Positions 26,116-34,050 of a DNA stretch of 41,157 nucleotides are shown piece after piece. Position 1 is the stretch's first letter, and each line of letters starts with the position of its first letter. The position numbers were made by a program, and so were the translations under genes. The stretch comes from Synechocystis salina LEGE 00031 (GTDB lineage Bacteria; Cyanobacteriota; Cyanobacteriia; Cyanobacteriales; Microcystaceae), in the NCBI RefSeq assembly GCF_015207985.1, contig NZ_JADEVV010000038.1, forward strand, positions 1 to 41,157, in the 5' to 3' direction. The notes beneath the pieces were generated by a model. It was given only the letters and a program-made list of their open reading frames with translations. It had not been told where the DNA came from and did no database searches.

Positions 26116-26442
26116 CTAAGCTGGGGGGGGAGTTGCTAACAGGGGGTCTAACTGGCCCCGGCTGTCCAGGCTATACAGTTGGTCACAGCCACCAATGCCC
26201 TGGTCATTGACAAAAATTTGGGGTACAGTGCGTCGTCCCTCTGCTCTTGCCGCCATAGCTTGCCTGGCTTGGTCATCGCCGTCAATTTTATACTCGATGA
26301 ACTTAACTCCCTTCCACCACAGTAAAAGCTTGGCCCGGATGCAAAAAGGGCAAGTTTGCCAAGTATATACTTCCACTTTGGCTTTGATCCCATCCGCTTG
26401 GCGGCCACTGAGGAGGGGGAGCCAGTTGAACAAATTAGCCAT
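26116..26442 (-). CDS. grxC: Glutaredoxin 3
   Basis: This 108-residue dithiol glutaredoxin has the active-site motif CPFC at residues 31-34 (TWQTCPFCIRAKLLL), the cis-proline loop RRTVPQIF and the glutathione-binding GGCDQLYSLDSRGQLDPLL. It reduces protein and low-molecular disulfides with glutathione; in Synechocystis the counterpart (slr1562) is linked to selenate, arsenate and oxidative stress responses. An 18-residue N-terminal extension (MANLFNWLPLLSGRQADG) precedes the thioredoxin fold. The sequence from the hisZ stop to its start is 77 bp. Confidence 0.92.
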   Translation of the reverse strand: MANLFNWLPLLSGRQADGIKAKVEVYTWQTCPFCIRAKLLLWWKGVKFIEYKIDGDDQARQAMAARAEGRRTVPQIFVNDQGIGGCDQLYSLDSRGQLDPLLATPPPA

Positions 26443-26519
26443 GACATTACCTGGAGATTGGAACTGGGAATTTCAAATGGGGACTGCAACGGGATTGTCT
26501 TGGTCCTTCTCCTCAAGCA

Positions 26520-27740
26520 TTACAGATCGGCCGGTGTAGCCTCAACCTGGCCATCGGCCCCAACCCAGACGATTTGCCCCACTGCCGTGGTCTCAGCATA
26601 GGTGTGCAGTTCCTCCGGCGATCGCCCACCAAGGTCCAATTCCACCCGGCGATCGGGATGCTGGCGGCGCAACTGTTGGGCATGGCGAAAGGCGGCTCCC
26701 TCAGCGGCATCATCCACCGGGCAAACTAGATAATCGATGGTGGCGGTGCTGGTGGGCAAAGTGCCCAATTCGAGTAAACATTGGTGCAGTTCTTCAATGT
26801 TCAAGGAAAAGCCCGTACCGGGAAAGGATTGCCGTTGGGGATGGTATTGACTGAGGAGTTGGTCATAACGCCCCCCCTGGCCCAACACGTAACAGTTATC
26901 AGTTTGGCGGCTCACCGCTTGGAAAACCATCCCAGTGTAATAATCAAACGGCTGGAGCCAACTCAAATCTAGTACCAAATTGGAGGGCCCATCTCCACTG
27001 GCCGCCACCAAGGACAACAATGCCTGCAGGCGATCGACCCGAGCTAAACATTCTCCTTCCAAGTTTAATTGGGCTAATCTTCCCAACACTTCCTCCACGG
27101 TGCCCCGCAGGTCAAACAGTTGTAAGGCCAAGTTTTTAGCTGCGTCATCGGGATAGGGGAGTTGGGAGAGCTCCACATAGTCCAAACGGGTGATGCAATC
27201 CCGGACAGAGGCTTGGAGAGGGGTAGGTAATTTGGCCAATAGACTTCTAGTCAGGCCAGCGTCACCCAAAATTAGTTGCCAATCGGTTAGGCCCAATTGG
27301 GTGAGGCAATCGGTCAACAGCAGAAGAATTTCCGCATCGGCCCGGACGCCTCCAGCAAAGAGTAATTCTATGCCCGCTTGGAAAAACTCCATTTGCTTCC
27401 CGTGGTAGCCTTCTGGAGGATTGCGAAAGACGTTGGCCCGGTAACACAATCTTTGGGGCTGATTGTCAGTCATGCGGGTCACTACTGCCCGGGCAATGGA
27501 AGCAGTCAATTCTGGCCGTAAACCCAACCGTCCTTCCCCCCGGTCCTGGAGTTGGATAACTTTATGGGCGGAAATTGCTCCCCCGGCCACAAGGGTATCC
27601 AGCCATTCCAAAGTGGAGGTAACAATGCGCTGATAGCCCCAGCGGTGAAAAGTTTGTTGCAGTTGGTCATTGATGCAGGCTTTTTGGGCAACTTCTAGGG
27701 GAAGTAAGTCCCTGGCTCCAGCGGGGGGATGGTGAATCAT
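26520..27740 (-). CDS. hisZ: ATP phosphoribosyltransferase regulatory subunit HisZ
   Basis: The 406-residue protein is a paralogue of histidyl-tRNA synthetase: PAGARDLLPLEVAQKACINDQLQQTFHRWGYQRI is motif 1, LRPELTASIARAVV and CYRANVFR motif 2, and DYYTGMVFQAV plus GGRYDQLL motif 3. It is shorter than HisS, and the usual anticodon-binding domain is weak or absent, which fits HisZ. HisZ activates the short-form HisG in the first step of histidine biosynthesis. hisG is not in the window. It lies 116 bp downstream of aroE on the same strand. Confidence 0.87.
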   Translation of the reverse strand: MIHHPPAGARDLLPLEVAQKACINDQLQQTFHRWGYQRIVTSTLEWLDTLVAGGAISAHKVIQLQDRGEGRLGLRPELTASIARAVVTRMTDNQPQRLCYRANVFRNPPEGYHGKQMEFFQAGIELLFAGGVRADAEILLLLTDCLTQLGLTDWQLILGDAGLTRSLLAKLPTPLQASVRDCITRLDYVELSQLPYPDDAAKNLALQLFDLRGTVEEVLGRLAQLNLEGECLARVDRLQALLSLVAASGDGPSNLVLDLSWLQPFDYYTGMVFQAVSRQTDNCYVLGQGGRYDQLLSQYHPQRQSFPGTGFSLNIEELHQCLLELGTLPTSTATIDYLVCPVDDAAEGAAFRHAQQLRRQHPDRRVELDLGGRSPEELHTYAETTAVGQIVWVGADGQVEATPADL

Positions 27741-27856
27741 GGCAGCTTAGTTTCGGCGGGGGCAAATTTAAATATAATGTTTTCCCGCAACCCCAAGGAA
27801 TATTTCCCCGGTTTTCCTTGGTTGGCAAAATTCTCAAAACCTTTACTTCCAGGTGA

Positions 27857-28729
27857 TCAGGCGGATTTTTCTAGGTGATGGAGTAGGGCTTGGCGCATCA
27901 CATCAACTGGTACGTCCCGTTGTAACCAAATTTTCAATGCCGCAGCCCCCTGTTGCACGAGCATTTCTGCTCCGTCGATGGTCACTAAGCCTCGCTCTTG
28001 GGCCTGTTGTAAAAACTTGGTGGGGCGGGGAGTATAAATTAGGTCATAGGCGATCGCCGTGGGCGGTAATTTTTCCACCAGGTATTGATCTAGGGGGGAT
28101 TGCTCGGGATGGGGAACCATGCCCACGGGGGTACTGTTAATCAATAAAGTCGCTTGGGGGATAACCTTGGATAACTCTTCCCAGGGCAGGACTTGCAAAG
28201 CTTGTTTGATTTCCTGATCTGTCCAACTGTCGGCAAACTGGGCCAGTTTTTCTGGACTGCGACCCACCACAATAATTTCTGGACAACCCAATTGGATTAA
28301 ACCCACCACCACTGCTCTGGCGGCCCCACCGTGACCGAGGACCACCGCCTTCCCCCCTGACCAATCTCGCTTTAACTCCAATAGAGGAGCCAAAAAACCC
28401 TCAACATCGGTATTGGTTCCCTGCCAACCATGGCCATCCCGCCAGAGAGTATTCACGGCCCCCACTTGCTGAGCGGTTTCAGTTATCTGGGTTAATAAAG
28501 GCATCACCGCCTGTTTATGGGGAATCGTCACGCTTAACCCCTGGACTCCACTGGCCCCCAAACCTTCAATGGCTACTGGCAAATCCGCCGGGGCAATGGG
28601 AAAAGCGGCATACACATGGTCACTGGAGATCGCCTGGAGAGCTGCATTGTGCATCACCGGGGAGAGAGAATGGGCCACCGGATGACCAATCACACCGAGA
28701 AGCTTAGTTTTACCGGTAATGGGGAGCAT
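27857..28729 (-). CDS. aroE: Shikimate dehydrogenase
   Basis: AroE reduces 3-dehydroshikimate to shikimate with NADPH. Shikimate-binding residues appear in GHPVAHSLSPVMHNAAL and VTIPHKQAVMP, with the catalytic Lys, and in NTLWRDG and GTNTDVEGF with Asp. The nucleotide-binding loop is VLGHGGAARAVV. From ATG 28729 the product has 290 residues, normal for the family; a TTG three codons upstream (28738) is a less likely start. The upstream gap of 51 bp separates it from the oppositely oriented tRNA-Val. Confidence 0.93.
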   Translation of the reverse strand: MLPITGKTKLLGVIGHPVAHSLSPVMHNAALQAISSDHVYAAFPIAPADLPVAIEGLGASGVQGLSVTIPHKQAVMPLLTQITETAQQVGAVNTLWRDGHGWQGTNTDVEGFLAPLLELKRDWSGGKAVVLGHGGAARAVVVGLIQLGCPEIIVVGRSPEKLAQFADSWTDQEIKQALQVLPWEELSKVIPQATLLINSTPVGMVPHPEQSPLDQYLVEKLPPTAIAYDLIYTPRPTKFLQQAQERGLVTIDGAEMLVQQGAAALKIWLQRDVPVDVMRQALLHHLEKSA

Positions 28730-28780
28730 GGGGGACAATTGTTAATTTAAATGGAGCCATGCTATATTACTAAATCGCTA

Positions 28781-28854
28781 GGACGTATAGCTCAGTTGGT
28801 TAGAGTACATCGTTGACATCGATGGGGTCACTGGTTCGAATCCAGTTACGTCCA
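28781..28854 (+). tRNA. tRNA-Val (GAC)
   Basis: The 74-nt sequence folds as a standard tRNA: 7-bp acceptor stem GGACGTA/TACGTCC, D arm GCTC-AGTTGGTTA-GAGT, anticodon arm CATCG-TTGACAT-CGATG with anticodon GAC, and T arm ACTGG-TTCGAAT-CCAGT. The discriminator base is A and the 3' CCA is not encoded, usual for cyanobacteria. The gene is the attachment site for the transposon end that starts 9 bp downstream. Confidence 0.95.
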
Positions 28855-28863
28855 TAAATTTGC

Positions 28864-28940
28864 TGTACAGTGACACAATCTTTGTCATTGGTGACACATT
28901 GATGTCATCATGCCAAATTTCGTGTCGTGATGACAGATTG
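28864..28940. mobile_element. Terminus of a type V-K CRISPR-associated transposon (CAST), relic
   Basis: Starting 9 bp after the tRNA is TGTACAGTGACAC, the terminal sequence of V-K CAST elements as I recall it from the Scytonema ShCAST left end. Three TnsB-type repeats follow at 28881-28896, 28901-28915 and 28921-28935, each of the form TGTCnTnnTGACA or a close variant. Insertion just downstream of a tRNA gene is the normal home of these elements. The other terminus, tnsB, tnsC, tniQ and a CRISPR array are not present in the window. The end is directly followed by a cas12k fragment, so the interior was deleted. Confidence 0.8.
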
Positions 28941-29121
28941 TTGTAACAAGCCCTAAGAGAGGATAACCCTTCTGGCACCAAACATCAAAATCTTTCTCCT
29001 CGGCCACTAGACGCAAAAGCTCATTGATTAATGGCGTGTTCTTTTCTGCCATTAACTCCCAGAGTTGCCGCCGGGTTGCTTCCGGTGCGATCAGGTCACA
29101 ATGAATTGTAATGATACTCAT
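28885..29121 (-). pseudogene. cas12k: cas12k remnant (first ~59 codons) fused to transposon end
   Basis: The frame from ATG 29121 encodes MSIITIHCDLIAPEATRRQL, then WELMAEKNTPLINELLRLV and DFDVWCQKG. It closely follows the Cas12k N-terminus as I remember it (MSQITIQ, RQQLWKLMA, NTPLINELL, KWQQKGK, V). After about residue 59 (28945) the similarity stops and the remaining 19 codons read through the transposon-end repeats to a stop at 28885. Full Cas12k is about 630-650 residues, so over 90% including all of the inactivated RuvC region is gone. It cannot support RNA-guided transposition. The promoter region toward the divergent regulator is retained. Confidence 0.82.
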
Positions 29122-29214
29122 CTCCAGATAATAACACTATGTTTTTATTCTGTGCTGGAGTTGAATGACGAGAGTCGTAATATAGTTGGACAACCTAACT
29201 AAATTGCTAAGCGA
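29122..29214. promoter_or_regulatory. Divergent control region between cas12k remnant and MerR-type regulator
   Basis: These 93 bp match the position where the CvkR repressor controls cas12k and its own gene in intact systems. Dyads visible are CTCCAG/CTGGAG (29122-29127 and 29155-29160), ACGAgagTCGT (29168-29178) and TAGTT/AACTA (29183-29201), the last containing GTTGGACAAC. The TAGTT/AACTA dyad, 14 bp before the regulator's ATG, is the best operator candidate. Binding is inferred. Confidence 0.45.
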
Positions 29215-30114
29215 ATGTTTTTTACCAGCCACCAGGCAGCAGAAATTACCGGGTGTACCCTACGCCAATTGCAGTATTGGCGTGAGAAGAGGGTGGTAAG
29301 TCCAACGGTGGACGCGACGGGTAGAGGCAGAACCGTTTACTACAACCAAGTAGACCTTTGTGAGTTAATGGTGATGAAACACCTTCTTGGCACTGGTCTG
29401 GAATATACCCAAGCCGTTGAGGTGTTGAACTTATTGCGGGAGAAGGAGCCAGGGTTTGCTGATATGGCTGTGGAAAGTCGCTATATCGTGACCAGAAACC
29501 CAGAAGATAAAGCTCTTATTCTTGAATGCTTTGACTTAGATGCAGTGCAGATGGCTATGTATGCGGGGCAGCTTGTAGTGCCCCTTTGGTTAGACCAAAT
29601 TCACCTAAAATTAAGTCGAAAATTAAGGGATATGTCTGGTACTGAAATGCCTGACATAAATCACCCACCCCAACGGGCCGAAGATGAAGCCCGCAAGCAC
29701 ATAGATCAACACTTAAGTTCTGTTGGGTGGGAGATTGTCTCGATGAAACTTGGGATACGGATGGACAGGCGCAGTGCCCATGCGGTTAGGGAGTATCCCC
29801 TCGCCACCGGCCGGGCAGACTATGCTCTTTTCGTTAATGATTTGCTATTGGGGATAGTGGAAGCTAAACATTTATCAAGTTCATCTTTCAATCCCCACTC
29901 TGCCCTGGAGCAGGCTAAACGTTACTCTAAGGGGGCATTCGATGGGGTTGGTAATTGGCGGGGCTACCGTGTGCCTTTTCTCTACTCCAGCAACGGAGAG
30001 TTAATTTACTTTCTGGATATGCGGGAAGACACTAACATTGCCTGTCAGCTCCAGTTGTTTCACACGCCTCAGGCTCTATTCGAGCTACTAGGCCAAGATA
30101 CAGCGGATTCCTAG
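29215..30114 (+). CDS. CvkR-like MerR regulator fused to HsdR-N-type PD-(D/E)XK domain
   Basis: The 299-residue protein has two parts. Residues 1-125 start with a MerR helix-turn-helix (FTSHQAAEITGCTLRQLQYWREKRVV) and wing (GRTVYYNQVDLCELMVMKHLL), then a helical segment. Residues 150-299 resemble the N-terminal nuclease region of type I restriction subunit R: EDEARKHIDQHLSSVGWEI, then GRADYALFVNDLLLGIVEAK with Asp202, Glu216 and Lys218 as a PD-(D/E)XK triad, and EQAKRY (233-237) matching the QxxxY motif of those enzymes. It is divergent from the cas12k remnant, as CvkR repressors are. All catalytic residues are present, so the nuclease could be active. The role could be repression, abortive defence, or only DNA binding. 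It outlived the transposon it sat in. Confidence 0.8.
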   Translation: MFFTSHQAAEITGCTLRQLQYWREKRVVSPTVDATGRGRTVYYNQVDLCELMVMKHLLGTGLEYTQAVEVLNLLREKEPGFADMAVESRYIVTRNPEDKALILECFDLDAVQMAMYAGQLVVPLWLDQIHLKLSRKLRDMSGTEMPDINHPPQRAEDEARKHIDQHLSSVGWEIVSMKLGIRMDRRSAHAVREYPLATGRADYALFVNDLLLGIVEAKHLSSSSFNPHSALEQAKRYSKGAFDGVGNWRGYRVPFLYSSNGELIYFLDMREDTNIACQLQLFHTPQALFELLGQDTADS

Positions 30115-30190
30115 ACAAAATGGCACGATATAGGACGATCGCCGTTGGGGTAAACCCCTTCACCGTAAACGTTTCAAAAAAAGATCCACG

Positions 30191-33100
30191 ATGAATCAAC
30201 CAGCATTGCCTCTACAAATATCAGCCGAACTAGGCAACTGGTTACAAACAGAGCAGCTAAGTCTGGGACTGAGTACTTACCAAACCAATCGGTTAATGAT
30301 GGTGGGGAGTAACAGCGAAGGCAGACTGGCACTGAATGAACGACTGTTTGATAAACCCATGGGGTTGTACGTGAAGAACCAGAGCCTTTACATGAGCACC
30401 CGCTACCAAATTTGGCGCTTCGATAACTGCCTGCAACCGAGAGAAACTTACCAAGAAGCCGATCGCCTTTATCGACCGAGCCAAAGTTATATCACTGGCG
30501 GTCTTAATGTCCATGACCTGGTGCTGGATAAAAACGGCTCCCTCTTATTCGTCAATACTGACTACAGTTGCCTTGCCACCCTCGAAGAAGGGCATAGCTT
30601 TAAACCCCTGTGGCAACCTCCCTTTATCAAAAAATTGGTTTCCCAAGATAGTTGTCACCTCAATGGCTTAGCGATGGTGGATGGGGAACCCCGCTATATG
30701 ACCGCCTGCGGTGAAACCAATAAACCGGCGGGTTGGCGTAACCATCGGCAAAATGGTGGCATCATCCTGGACATCTCCAGTAGTGAAATCATTGCCACTG
30801 GGCTATCTATGCCCCACTCCCCCCGCTGGCATGACGGCAAACTCTGGTTACTCAACTCCGGCACAGGGGAACTGGGTTACATCGAAGCGGAAAAGTTTGT
30901 GCCGGTTACCTTCTGTCCTGGCTTTGTGCGAGGACTTACTTTCTGGAAACACTGGACGATCGTCGGTTTATCGCAACTGCGCTCCAAGAATTTTGGGGGA
31001 TTAAGACTAGAGGAGCGCTTAAATGAAATCGGTCAAACTCCCCAGTGTGGGGTAATGGTGATTGACCTACGGACAGGGGAAATTGCCCATTCCCTGATTT
31101 TTGCTGGCGTGATTGAAGAACTGTACGACGTGGTGGTTATCCCTGGAGTGACTAAACCGAGGGTGATTGGTTTTCAAGATGAAGACATTGAAAGGCTGAT
31201 TACCTATCCCGGTTGTCAGGGACTGATTACCACCAAACCCGCTGTCAAACGTCCCAGCCTTGGCCCCAAAGCTCCCATTCCTGGGCTAGCCACTAAAGAA
31301 CGGGTGGAGCGGGAAAACCAAGAAGCTAGGGAAATCGAGGACTTAGAACGACAAGCAGAACTGGCGGCCGCCCCGGTCAAATATCAACGGGTTTATCACC
31401 TCAACCCAGAAAGCCTTGTCCCCTATGACAATATGACCTTTCCCAGTCTGCAACAACGCTGGCAACAGCAACCCCAACGGGGAGAAGTGGTGGGGGTATC
31501 AGCCTCTCGGTTAGGGGATTTGGTCGGTTTTGTGATTGGAGAACAGCTCAGTCCAGAGCGGGTTGAAATTATTTCTTTTAACGTTGATCCCAGTCAACGT
31601 CGCCAGGGTATTGGTCTTCGGATGTTGCAAATCTTGGAGCAGCAACTGGTAAGAGAAGGGGTAACGCAATTTGTCTTCCTCTATCCGCCGATCGCCGATA
31701 TTTGTATTGCCTTAGAACCGTTATTGCAACAGTTGGGCTGGCAACCGCCAACTATGTTGAGTCCCCAGGTAAAGGGAAGCCACAAAACCTTTGCTAAGGC
31801 GGCTGATGTTGTTAAAAGTTCGACTAATGTTGCTGTTAATGACACTATCAAGCAAGCTTTTCAGGCAGGAAAACAGTTAGCCCAAGCCGGACAATTAAAA
31901 GAGGCTGTAGAGCAATTTCAGTCCGTTCTATACCAACAACCCAACTATATTCCTGCTCTCAATCAACTGGGGAATGCTTGGCAACAGTTAGGAGAATTAG
32001 ACAAAGCGATCGCCTGTTACCAACAGGTCTTAGAAATTAATCCAAACATGGCCGTTGCCCATTGTAACCTGGGTAGTATTTGGCAAATGCAAGGAAAATA
32101 TAAAGAGGCGATCGCCGCCTATCAAAAAGCCATTGAACTAAAATCTGATTTTGTCTTGGCCTACCGAAATTTAGCAAGTCTTTATACTAGTTACCGGCAA
32201 TTTCAACGGGCAGAAATGGTGCTTTGGCGACTTCTAGAATTTCAGCCTGAAGACCCAGAAAATCACCAACTTTTGGGAAATATACTCCGTCAAATGGGCC
32301 ATCTAGAAGAAGCAATTAGTTGTTTTAAAAATGCTATTAAATTAAACCCTCAGTTCAGTGAAGCTTATTATAGTCTGGGGTGTTTATTGATTACCAAAGG
32401 ACAACTTAATACAGCTAAACAATACTTGCAAAAAATCCTCAAGACTCCATTGGATCAGCTTTCTTTTAATCCATCTTTCGTTTACAGCAGTTTAGGTTTT
32501 ATCTTGGAAAACCAAAATAAATTCCTAGAAGCTCTCCATGCCTACAATCAATCTTTGCAACTCAATCCCGAAGCAACGGAGATTTTTTATCAACGGGAAC
32601 ATCTACGGTTAATCCTTTGTGATTGGGATGACTTTGATCATCGGATGCAAATCCTAACTGAACGCATTCAAAATCATTTAGAAACGCCCCATTCTGCCAA
32701 ACTTACCCCCCTGAGTTTGAATAGCTTTGGGGCCCCGATCGCCTTACATACCACCGTCAATCGTCATTGGAGTCAAACGATTACGGAGGCCATGGCGGAA
32801 CTGAAAGCCCACTGTGGGTTTACGCCCCGCAGGTTTAACCGAGAAAAAATTCGCCTAGGCTATCTATCCGCCGATTTTCGTAGTCATGCGGTGGGTTCCC
32901 TCATTGCCGACATTTTTCAATATCACGATCGCAATTTGTTTGAGGTCTATGGCTATTCCCTAGCAGACACAACCGATGAAACCACAAAAATTATCCAAAA
33001 GGGTTGTGATTTTTTTGTCAATATTGCCTCTCTCTCTGTGGAAGCCGGCGCACGGCGTATTTACGCTGACGAGATTGATATTTTGATTGATTTAGGGGGT

Positions 33101-33934
33101 TACACCACTTCATGTCGCCCAGAAATCCTCGCCCTCCAACCTGCGCCGATTCAAATGCAATATTTGGGTTATCCCAACACTATGGGAGCCGAATTTATTC
33201 AATATATACTTAGCGATCGCCAGATTATTCCTCCAGAACTTACCCCGTATTACACTGAACAGGTGATTGAACTGCCCCAGGCGTTTATTGCCTCCCCAGT
33301 GGAAATCACCAAAAAAGCGCCCCCCCGCTCGGCCTTGGGATTACCCGAAAAGGGATTTGTCTATTGCTGTTTTAATCGCACTGATAAATTTGATCCTTAC
33401 TTATTTACCGTATGGATGCGTATTCTCCAACAGGTTCCCGACTCTGTGCTCTGGCTAAAGGATATTTCCCCTGAAATCACCCAAAAACTACGACAAGATG
33501 CCCAATCCCAGGGGGTTGCACCAGAACGCCTAGTATTTCTTTCGAACATTCCTTTGGCCGACGACTTCATTGCCCACTATCAACGGGCGGATTTATTTCT
33601 GGATACATTTAATTACAGTGCTGCTTCAACGGCGATCGCCGCTTTACAATCGGGACTACCCATTTTGACCTGTCCTGGGGAAACCTTTGCTTCACGGATG
33701 GGAGCCAGCATTTGTCATACCGTTGGCTTGGATGACTTTATTTGCGAGAGTCCCCAATCCTATGAAGAACAAGCTATTTATTGGGGAACCCATCCTCAAG
33801 AATTGCAGGCTATTCGAGATAATTTATTACAAACAAAGGGAGAGTTGCCCCTATTTCAGCCAAAGCAATGGGTTCGTAATTTAGAGTCGGTTTTACAGTC
33901 TCTTTGTAGTGGCGACAACTGTGTACAAGCTTAA
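30191..33934 (+). CDS. TIGR03032 - GNAT - TPR - O-GlcNAc transferase-like fusion protein
   Basis: One 1247-residue frame holds four modules. Residues 1-350 match the TIGR03032 family, a probable beta-propeller (GLNVHDLVLDKNGSLLFVNT, CHLNGLAMVDGEPRYMTACGE, MPHSPRWHDGKLWLLNSGTGEL). Residues about 430-525 are a GNAT acetyltransferase with the acetyl-CoA loop RRQGIG (470-475). Residues 550-800 are tandem TPRs (ACYQQVLEINPNMAVAHCNLG and others). Residues 880-1240 are the GT41/SPINDLY-type O-GlcNAc transferase catalytic region: LGYLSADFRSHAVG, GGYTTSCRPEILALQPAPIQMQYLGYPNTMG, FNRTDKFDP, RADLFLDTFNYSAASTAIAALQSGLP. The protein probably glycosylates proteins, with the other parts binding or modifying the target. 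The start is ATG 30191. The gene follows the CvkR-like gene by 76 bp and is not in any operon I can see. Confidence 0.87.
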   Translation: MNQPALPLQISAELGNWLQTEQLSLGLSTYQTNRLMMVGSNSEGRLALNERLFDKPMGLYVKNQSLYMSTRYQIWRFDNCLQPRETYQEADRLYRPSQSYITGGLNVHDLVLDKNGSLLFVNTDYSCLATLEEGHSFKPLWQPPFIKKLVSQDSCHLNGLAMVDGEPRYMTACGETNKPAGWRNHRQNGGIILDISSSEIIATGLSMPHSPRWHDGKLWLLNSGTGELGYIEAEKFVPVTFCPGFVRGLTFWKHWTIVGLSQLRSKNFGGLRLEERLNEIGQTPQCGVMVIDLRTGEIAHSLIFAGVIEELYDVVVIPGVTKPRVIGFQDEDIERLITYPGCQGLITTKPAVKRPSLGPKAPIPGLATKERVERENQEAREIEDLERQAELAAAPVKYQRVYHLNPESLVPYDNMTFPSLQQRWQQQPQRGEVVGVSASRLGDLVGFVIGEQLSPERVEIISFNVDPSQRRQGIGLRMLQILEQQLVREGVTQFVFLYPPIADICIALEPLLQQLGWQPPTMLSPQVKGSHKTFAKAADVVKSSTNVAVNDTIKQAFQAGKQLAQAGQLKEAVEQFQSVLYQQPNYIPALNQLGNAWQQLGELDKAIACYQQVLEINPNMAVAHCNLGSIWQMQGKYKEAIAAYQKAIELKSDFVLAYRNLASLYTSYRQFQRAEMVLWRLLEFQPEDPENHQLLGNILRQMGHLEEAISCFKNAIKLNPQFSEAYYSLGCLLITKGQLNTAKQYLQKILKTPLDQLSFNPSFVYSSLGFILENQNKFLEALHAYNQSLQLNPEATEIFYQREHLRLILCDWDDFDHRMQILTERIQNHLETPHSAKLTPLSLNSFGAPIALHTTVNRHWSQTITEAMAELKAHCGFTPRRFNREKIRLGYLSADFRSHAVGSLIADIFQYHDRNLFEVYGYSLADTTDETTKIIQKGCDFFVNIASLSVEAGARRIYADEIDILIDLGGYTTSCRPEILALQPAPIQMQYLGYPNTMGAEFIQYILSDRQIIPPELTPYYTEQVIELPQAFIASPVEITKKAPPRSALGLPEKGFVYCCFNRTDKFDPYLFTVWMRILQQVPDSVLWLKDISPEITQKLRQDAQSQGVAPERLVFLSNIPLADDFIAHYQRADLFLDTFNYSAASTAIAALQSGLPILTCPGETFASRMGASICHTVGLDDFICESPQSYEEQAIYWGTHPQELQAIRDNLLQTKGELPLFQPKQWVRNLESVLQSLCSGDNCVQA

Positions 33935-34050
33935 GGTTTTTGCGACGACATTTACAGCCCTATATGACCGCCACCCATGAATCTCGCCATGCTTTTATTT
34001 CTCTGACTTAATTACCAAGACGGCGATCGCCAGAATGTTAGAATTCATTG

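Noticed and set aside
28778-28981. Minus-strand open frame of 67 codons over the tRNA
   Set aside because: It runs antisense through the tRNA and the transposon end and overlaps the cas12k fragment in another frame.
28855-29214. CRISPR array or crRNA near the cas12k remnant
   Set aside because: No repeat of 25 bp or more with regular spacers is seen; the short TGTC/TGAC motifs are transposon-end repeats.
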